Source: Adiantum capillus-veneris
Lineage: Eukaryota > Streptophyta > Polypodiopsida > Polypodiales > Pteridaceae
Direction of reading: 5' to 3'
Assembly: GCA_014529385.2 (NCBI GenBank)
Contig: CM043946.1
Coordinates: forward strand, 33,186,558 to 33,250,557
DNA length: 64,000 bases
Shown here: in pieces, positions 56,726-64,000 of the stretch
Position numbering within the stretch: the first letter of the stretch is position 1
Layout: every line of letters begins with the position of its first letter
Position numbers and translations under genes: made by a program
The notes under the pieces: generated by a model
What the model was told of the DNA's origin: nothing
Databases searched by the model: none
What the model saw: only the letters and a program-made list of their open reading frames with translations

Positions 56726-56736
56726 GAGGGGGGGAT
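56726..56736 (+). promoter_or_regulatory. Polypurine tract
   Basis: GAGGGGGGGAT directly before the 3' LTR. Confidence 0.9.
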
Positions 56737-57001
56737 TGTTGGGTTCAAGCCCTTGTCGGTCAGCCCGTGAGAACAAGTCTCAAGGAATGCAGCTATAGAC
56801 CATCAGTTAGTCGAGTTTGCATGAGTAAAAGGTGTGGTTGATATCACCTTTCAAAAACTATATAAAGACTTCTTTTTAATGGAAATAGTAGTAGTAGCGT
56901 GTGATTTGTTTTTCTTCTGTGTCGACTCTTTCTCTCTCTCGTTCCCTCTTCTTGCTCTGCACGCCTTGCAACACCATGACTCCCTAGCCGCCTTCCCAAC
57001 A
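56737..57001 (+). repeat. 3' LTR of gag-only Copia
   Basis: 265 bp, followed by the TSD copy AGAGA. Confidence 0.95.
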
Positions 57002-57006
57002 AGAGA

Positions 57007-57732
57007 CACATGAGAGCCCAGAGCGGAGTCTACCGAGGATTCATGGCTTTCAATGAGAGTCCTCACATCGAGGGAGTACTTGCCAGCAAAATACACAAGG
57101 GTCAGGTGGAGTGGCTATAATCTTCAGACAAGGACTCCAAGGCAGGATACAGATTGTTGCACGAGACCCACAGGCCCATTACATATGGATTCGCTTTGCA
57201 CTATCACTGGACAGGATCATTTACACGTGCCAACAGAAAAGAGCAGACTAAACAACTTTAAGCACTTCAAATAACAACTGAACTGAAGGAGATGCACGAC
57301 ACGAAACGGGGAGTGGTGGAGTTCCACCCGAAGAGAGCACTAGCCCCAAACCTTGGCGCCCCTTTCGATATTTCTTTATATTGCTTGAACTCAGTACAAC
57401 TCCCATGGCTCTGCTCTACATCTCTCGCGGGTAGACTGCCATAGTGAGCCCATAGGTCATATTTAGAGGCCCTTGGCCTCTAAAAGCAGTTTACATGAAA
57501 AACAGGCAAACTCAAAAGCAACTGATTCAAAAGCTAGCGCTGAAAATCAGCCAGCATGAATTACGAAAATCCGTACAGATGCCATGTTAGCACAGCACCG
57601 TAAATTGCGGAATTCCATATTGTTTACCACGTCAGCACAGCAACGTAAATTGAGAGATTCCGTACTGTCTACCACATCATCAGCTGCTATGCTGTGTGTC
57701 TGTGTGTCCGGCTTTATTCACCGTCTTTAGGT
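57007..57732. other. No gene recognised
   Basis: Short frames only. A ~55-bp segment with (GTAAATTG..G.ATTCC) appears twice (57598-57620 and 57645-57665), a local duplication. Confidence 0.45.
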
Positions 57733-57734
57733 TG

Positions 57735-57890
57735 TTGGGGCCCCATCGGATGGGGTCCCATAAGTTGACTGGAACTTCTCTTTAAAAATAGGCCTCTCGG
57801 CAAGACTTGATAAGTTGGTAAAACTTCTTTTGTTGCTTCTTCTAGGGTTTAGGCTCCTTGGCCGAGATCTGTAGGTGTCACCAGGAGGTG
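57735..57890 (+). repeat. LTR-head-like repeat, copy 2 (possible 5' LTR start of the right-hand Gypsy)
   Basis: TGTTGGGGCCCCATCGGATG begins with the TGTTGGGG typical of LTR starts and matches 51563-51673. No second copy lies to the right within the window, so LTR status is unproven. Confidence 0.5.
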
Positions 57891-59382
57891 TATTTTTCCT
57901 GTTGCCTTCCGTAAATAAGTACTAGATATTTTTATTTATTTTATTTTTACTTGTTTTCCTCGGAACCCTTGAAAAGGTGCAAGTGGACATTGCATGGCCA
58001 GTGTGAAACGGCTGCGGCCGAATAGGTTTCTCACAGCGGGAGTCTGGGTCGGTCGGTCTGGGACTGGTCGGGCCAGTTAGCACTGAATTCTGATGAGTAT
58101 GGAAGCCTGTGTGCGCCAAATGAAATCTGGGCCACTCGGAAAGTCACAACTTTATAAGTCAATGGGAACTAGAGAATTAACTCAAAAGGGGCAAACTGGA
58201 CACATGGCGGCTCCTGGTGCAGTTTTCCACTTCCATCAGCAAGAGGGGGCGCCCAATTTGAGAGAGGAGGCTGATTTGACTCAGAAGTGACCTACAGTGT
58301 GTGTGTGTGAGTAGTGGGTGCAGGTCTACAGCTTTAATGGAAAGCTTGCCTTCTCCTCTGCCTCATGTAGCGCGATGATTTTCTCTCGTGCATCTCTCTC
58401 TCTCCTTTGGCACATATGGTAATGCCCCACTAGTTGGGCTACTCAGTTGAACATGTACAGTTCTGTGGGTTTATGTGCGTTTGCCAAGGCAAGAGCCTTC
58501 TGAACAGGAACCGGATTAGCTAATTGCTAATCCCCCACAGGTACGCACAGTTCCATCACGAAAGATTGCGAGTTCGGAGAGTTTTCTCGCGTGAAAACTC
58601 GTCCAATTCACAGGGGAACTGTCCCATTGCGTGCGGGAGCCCTTGGGACACGCGTAGGCGTGTTCGCTCCGATAAAAACGATCCGAAACAGCGAATTACA
58701 GCCTGCTGTGTTTTTCTGCAGGTTTAGGGTTTCGCACCTAAACTACAAGGCAACACCGGGGGAGCCTCGTGAGAGCCTTGGGATGCGTGTACAGGCTTTT
58801 GGACACCCGGCAGTGAAAAACAGGGAATTACAGCCCGCTGAATTTCTGTGACAGCTCACCAGAAAGCTTCCAGATAGCGAGGGAACCCGTCCTAGACAAG
58901 TGCTTTTGACCTACAGGGGTTTTTGCGCCGTTATGCTGCCAAAATCAGGTCGAAAACCTGCGTTTTCAGCCCTCGCCAGGTTTGGACAGCTTTGTGAAAG
59001 CTTGTGCGAAGTGGTCGGATCGTCTACCTTAATTTGAATAAAGAAATACCGAAAGCGGCGCCAGTCTTTGGGGCCTACAGGGTGTCGGTCTCGTGTGCGC
59101 AGTGACATTCTAGTCGCTGGACGCAACTGTGTTCTCTTCCCTTCTCAGTGCTCTGTGTAAAGTTAACAAGTAATTGAAAGAAGTACCGCCCTCTACGTTG
59201 TACACGCCGGTTATATGGTTCCATCGACGGGATAGTCACTTTTTCTTCAAAAAGTGCAGCGTGGATTGTTGTGGGTGAAAGCAACACAGAGCTTGTCGAT
59301 ATAGAGAGACCAAGTACCTGAAGAGGGATCTTCCTCACATGGCACGGAGAAAGTTCCTTCAACTCTTCAAGAAGAGGACAGG
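57891..59382 (+). other. Presumed LTR/leader of the right-hand Gypsy element
   Basis: No convincing coding frame. AATAAAG at ~59036 followed by GCGGCGCCAGTCTTTGGGGC (59054-59073) resembles an LTR end plus a PBS-like segment, but the standard tRNA-Met site is absent; boundaries cannot be set. Confidence 0.4.
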
Positions 59383-61725
59383 TTGTTTAGAACTCAACTG
59401 CGTTGCTGCATGAACATGTTTCAGCAGTTGGCTAACAACCCAAGGATGCAGGAGTTCTTACAAGCTCCGACACAGGGTTTTCAGCCTCCTACAGAGGGCA
59501 TGACTGAGCCGTTGCAGGAAAAGGAGATTTCCAATGCGCAGAGGACTCATGATGCTCGAGGGAAAGCCCATGTGGTTGAGCAACTAGCGGTGTCCAATGA
59601 TCCAAAGCAACTTGCTTTAGCTGGACAGGAACCGTTTGTGAATGGTCAAGGGAGTAATGAACACACTATGCGTCAGACACTTCCATTACCTAATACTTAT
59701 CCTGGTTATTTTGGAGGTGGTTCAGTGTTTCAAGCTATGGCTGGACCTTCCACAGGTTATATGCCAAGGAATGTGTTCGGGACAATGCAAACAGGCATGG
59801 GTAACCCTATGTACGCGAACATGGGTGTCCATCCAAGTTTTCAGGGTGCCTATGGCCAGTTTCGAGTGCCTGGAACACAATTTGGTATGGCTGGTTTTTC
59901 GCAGCCATACGTACCAAATGCAGATACCACAGGTAAAACAGTTGATGCGAGTGCTGGAATGAAAAATCATGGAGCACCACTGTTACAGGCACCTGTTTAT
60001 GATAATGTGGCTCCTTTGAGTCAGCTGAAGGATTACAAGGAAGGTGGGCAGGGAGTGAAGTTTGAAACTCTCAGAGGAACTGAGGATCAATTGAAGGCTT
60101 TGACCTTCATACAACAGTTCGATGCAGCTTATGCTCGAGGAAACTTCACGGAATCTTCAAAGATACGCAAGGCTGCCACTTTCTTGAAAGGGAATGCGCT
60201 TCAATGGTGGACCGCATTGTTGAACGAGGGTCAAGCCCCAACAACGTGGGTCCAATTCAAACAGCTTTTTGCGCTTGCATGGTTGACGAACACTTTTGAA
60301 GTGGATGTGATGACAGAATGGCACGAGTTGAATGCTAAACAGTGTGCGAACTTGGAAGAGTACAATAAAAAGTTTTGGGCCGCGTTGTTGCCAGTCACCT
60401 CTTACAGGTTTGTGTCATTGTCAGAACAGATTCAGAAGTACTGTTGCGGATTGCCCAAGAAAATCAGGGACTACTGCACAAAGACTATTGTCATGAATAT
60501 GTTTCAGTTGATAGAGAATGCAAGAGTGGCCAACAATCTGTCAAAAGGAGATTCCGATGGATTTAATAGCCACAAGAAAGGGTCCCAGGGCACACAATTT
60601 TCAGCCAAGGGCAATGTTGCAGCAAAGCCTTTTGAGCCTCCCACAAAGAAGCCCTCCACTGAAGAAGCTGATACGTCCAAGAAGCAGTCTAAGTCTTCTT
60701 CGGGACGAGGACAAGGACAAAAGAGGCATTTTTCTGGCAAAACTTTTGAAGAACGGAAAGCTCTTAGAGAGGCCAAGAAATGCTACATTTGTGAACAGGA
60801 AGGACATTTTGCAAATGAATGCCCACAAAAGAAGTCAAAGGATAAGGATGACAAGTCAGACCATAAAGGGAAGAAGCCAAAGCCAAGTGCAGGACTTGTT
60901 CCAAATTTGGTTGGAGACCAACCAAACACAGATGCCACGGAGTTGTGCAGAGCTTGGGGCAAAGTTAGAGACCAGACAATGCTCGTTTTCTTTGATCCAG
61001 GAGCCCGTGCAAATTTCATATCACCAGAATTGGCATCAAAGTTGGGCATTCGTGCAAAGGAGATGGGTATGACAGGGGAAGCAGGTTTGGCATGCCCAGG
61101 TCATTCAAAGCCCGTTACTCCCATTTTGGGGAAGCTTCGTCTGCACATTCAGAGCTATGTGGATGCAGAAGAATTTCATATTATGCCACTTGAGGGCTAT
61201 GATGTGTTACTGGGTATCCCATGGTGTTACAGGTTGCATGCTATGGTGGATACTTACAACAAAAAGATTACCCTTGTACATAGAGGAAAGACTCATGTCC
61301 TTGATGTAAAGCTTAAAGGAGAGTCTGTTCCAGTTGTTTCTGCTTCTGCTATTTCATCTGTAATAAAGAATCATCTTTCTGCGTACTTGATCTTTGCAAA
61401 AGAAGTACCTCAAGTTGTATCTAATTTGTCTACCTTAGATAAAGACAGGTCAACTTTTTTGAGTGGTTTCAGTGATTGTTTTTCGAACTCTTTGCTAGGG
61501 GAGTTACCTCCTGAGAGACCTGAGGATCATACTATAGATCTTGTGCCAGGTTCTAGTCCACCGAATAGACCACCATACAGGGTTAGTGCAGCCCAGCAGA
61601 AAGAGATTATGAGTCAGGTCAACGAGCTTTTAGAGAAGGGGCTGATTCAGCCCAGTTCATCCCCTTTTTTGTTCGCCTGTACTCTTAGTGTAGAAGAAGG
61701 ATGGTTCATGGCGCATGTGCATTGA
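59383..61725 (+). pseudogene. Ty3/Gypsy gag-protease and start of RT (780-codon frame)
   Basis: Met/Gly/Gln-rich N-terminus (about 200 residues). Gag domain KFETLRGTEDQLKALTFIQQ, KAATFLKGNALQWWTALLNE, LNAKQCANLEEYNKKFWAAL. Basic linker and zinc knuckle CYICEQEGHFANEC (60783-60824). Retropepsin-like domain MLVFFDPGARANFIS, EGYDVLLGIPW (active-site triad Asp-Pro-Gly). RT approach PERPEDHTIDLVPGSSPPNR and QKEIMSQVNELLEKGLIQPS. The frame is lost through an extra T in the T-run at ~61667 and a Lys-to-stop change (TAG) at ~61691-61693, and RT continues in another frame. The start chosen is the first Met; an upstream in-frame start cannot be excluded. Confidence 0.9.
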
Positions 61726-64000
61726 CTATCGCGCCTTGAATAAGAATACCATCAAGAACAGGTTCCCCATACCGAGGATAGATGACATTCTTGATCAGCT
61801 TGAGGGAGCGTCATTGTTTACAAGGATAGACCTAAAGAGTGGCTACCATCAGATACGCATTAGGCCAGAAGATGTCCATAAGACTGCGTTCAGGACAACA
61901 TTTGGTCTCTATGAGTTTCTTGTTATGCCATTTGGTCTCACAAATGCTCCTGCCACGTTTAATAGAATGATGGACAGAATTTTTAGACCACATAGAAACT
62001 TCGTGGGTACCTTCTTTGATGACATGATTGTCTATTCGAAGTCTGAAGAGGAGCATAGGGATCACTTGACTGCAGTTTTCAATGAGTTACGTAAGAACAG
62101 GCTACTCATCAATGCGAAGAAGAGTGAATTCTTTTTGCAAGAAATTCACTTCCTTGGGCACATTGTTTCAAAGGATGGGGTACGCATGGATCCCGCTAAA
62201 GTGGAAGCAATTAGGTCATGGCCAGACTTGAAATCCGTACATGACATTCGAAGCTTTCTAGGCTTATGTTCCTACTACAGGAGGTTCATCCGAAATTTTG
62301 CTGAGATTGCTTCTCCACTCCATGCACTACAAGGAAAAGGAGTTACTTTCAAGTGGACAGCCAAGGAAATTTTAGCGTTCAAACACTTGAAAGAGAAGCT
62401 GACTTCAGATCCGGTAATCATTTTGCCAGATCTTTCAAAACCTTTTGTGGTTCAGTGTGATGCGTGTGGCCATAGTCTTGGTGCAGTTCTAATGCAGAAT
62501 GGCCGAGTAGTCGCATATGAGAGCAGAATTCTTTTGAAGACTGAAAGGAACTTGCAAGTCTATGAGAAAGAATTGCTGGCAGTAATTCATGCTCTCACTA
62601 GTTGGAAACACTATCTGCTAGGGGCTGATTTTGTTGTCCAAACGGATCATCAAACCTTGCGATATTTTCTCACACAGACGAAGTTGTCTGAGAAGCAAAT
62701 GCGATGGGCAAACATCTTGTCAATGTTCCATTTTCAGATTGTGCATGTGCAAGGGAAAAAGAACGTGGTGGCTGATGCGTTGTCACGAAAGCCCCAAATT
62801 TCAGCAGTGTCAATTCCGTACCATTGTGAACTAGACGAAATGAAGACACAATATGCTGAAGATTCAGATTTTGCAAGGATCTATGACCAGCTTGTTGATG
62901 GGCAACATCATGAGCACTATATGCTTAAGAATGACTTCCTCATGATGCATGGAAAGTTATGTGTTACCAAACAGTTACGGCCAAAGATTTTGATGGAAAG
63001 TCATGCTCCACCTTATGCTGAGCATCGTGGAATTGATGCGACAGTGAAAGGGGTTGAGGCATTCTTCTATTGGCCAGCTTTGCGTCAAGATGTTGACACA
63101 TTTGTAAGATCATGCTTAGTATGCCAAAAAGTCAAATTTGACAGACAAAAGAAACCGGGATTGTTGCAACCATTGCCGATCCCTGATAGGCCATGGGAAA
63201 GCATAGCAATGGACTTTATCTTTGATCTTCCAAGGACGCAAACAGGCAATGATGGGATTTGGACTATTATTTGTAGGTTCAGTAAGCAGGCCCATTTCAT
63301 TCCTGTGAGGAAGAAGATAAAGCCAGAACACATGGTCAAGATATTCATGAGCAATATCTCTAAATATCATGGGATGCCTCAGTCAATTGTCAGTGACAAA
63401 GATCCACGTATGACAAGTCTTTTTTGGAAGGCATTGTTTGAGAACATGGGCACTACGCTAAAGTTCTCTTCTTCGTTTCATCCGCAAACTGATGGACAGT
63501 CAGAAGAGGCAAATTCTACTATCTTGGATCTGCTCAAATGTTGTGTCAAAGCACAATGCAACTTGGGAACACCATCTTCCATTGGTTGAATATGCTTACA
63601 ATAACATTGTGCATACATCAACAGGTAAGGCACCATTTGAGATAGTGGAAGGAGGGAAGAAAGTCCCGCCCATTTTGCAGACTAAGGACAAGATTTTTGA
63701 GGCAGACAAGTATGTGCAAGATATGGATGAAACATACAGGAAGATAAAGATTGCTCTTGAGAAGACTCAGGCTAAGCAAAAGAAAGCTGCTGATCGTCAC
63801 CGTTGTGAACTTGTATTTTCACTTGGTGATCGGGTGCTTTTGCGCTTTGAAAAGGCCAGGTTAGAGAAAAGGAAAGGCAAGGAACGCTTGTTTCCTAAGC
63901 TCAGTATGCGATATTATGGTCCTTTTCAGATTTCAGAAAAGCTCAGCGATGTAGCTTACAGGTTAAAGCTACCAGAAGGCTGGAAAATACATAATGCTTT
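61700..64000 (+). pseudogene. Ty3/Gypsy RT-RNase H-integrase (runs off the window)
   Basis: Frame 61715-63589: RT (MCIDYRALNKNTIKNRFPIP, TFFDDMIVYSK catalytic block, RSFLGLCSYYRRF), RNase H (VVQCDACGHSLGAVLM, YEKELLAVIHAL, TDHQTLRYF), then HVQGKKNVVADALSRKP. Integrase follows: YAEHRGIDATVKGVEAFFYW, SCLVCQKVKFDRQKKPG, AMDFIFDLP, SIVSDKDPRMTSLFW, HPQTDGQSEEANSTIL. One base is lost or gained near 63560 and the frame continues (WEHHLPLVEYAYNN, LGDRVLLRFEKARLEKRKGK, MRYYGPFQISEKLSDVAYRL) to the right edge. Chromovirus-like; the same lineage as the remnant at 12464. Only about three lesions across gag-pol, so relatively young. 3' LTR lies outside. Confidence 0.93.

Larger units (their letters stand above)
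54540..57001 (+). mobile_element. Complete non-autonomous Copia element encoding gag only (2462 bp)
   Basis: Two 265-bp LTRs (54540-54804 and 56737-57001), PBS, one gag gene, polypurine tract, target-site duplication AGAGA (54535-54539 and 57002-57006). LTRs differ at nine sites by eye (about 96.6% identical), so it is older than the Copia at 14668. There is no protease, integrase, RT or RNase H. Confidence 0.95.

Overview
The window looks like nuclear DNA of a land plant with a large, repeat-rich genome. The evidence is eukaryotic split genes with GT-AG introns, plant SYP5-type SNARE and phosphoglycerate mutase sequences, PPR repeats of the 'ILKACG / LVDMYAKCG' style, and LTR retrotransposons primed by initiator tRNA-Met. 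My best guess is a homosporous fern; that is inference from PPR style, intron size and repeat load, not proof. No bacterial operons, CRISPR arrays, rRNA or tRNA genes were seen.

Host genes. The clearest is a Qc-SNARE of the SYP5 (SYP51/52) family on the minus strand. Five exons with matching phases lie at 53626-53525, 53420-53311, 29726-29626, 29530-29486 and 29405-29274. The third intron of this set is 23,584 bp and is packed with nested retrotransposons. Upstream exons were not found. A truncated, mutated phosphoglycerate mutase gene copy (1921-~2850, minus) and a decayed PPR gene (~3700-4790, minus) lie near the left end, with a doubtful two-exon candidate at 93-568.

Layout. 1-12 kb: gene fragments, two LINE remnants, microsatellites, tandem duplications and two foldback (hairpin) elements. 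12.46-21 kb: a decayed Gypsy element interrupted by a nearly intact Copia element (14668-20189, TSD GTGCT, LTRs 189/192 identical, three nonsense codons). 21.9-28.4 kb: Gypsy gag, protease and integrase remnants plus tandem duplications. 29.3-53.6 kb: the SNARE gene and its giant intron. Inside the intron an old Gypsy element is broken up by several members of one family that has ~1.0-1.5 kb LTRs, gag, protease and a conserved acidic Asp/His-rich ORF, but no reverse transcriptase, RNase H or integrase. One cluster has the form LTR-int-LTR-int-LTR, with a further minus-strand member inserted in it (TSD GCCAC). 54.5-57.0 kb: a complete gag-only Copia derivative (TSD AGAGA). 59.4-64.0 kb: a long Gypsy gag-pol running off the right edge.

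The most unusual biology is the RT-less Gypsy family with its own conserved ORF and structured LTRs, and the 23.6-kb SNARE intron that houses it.
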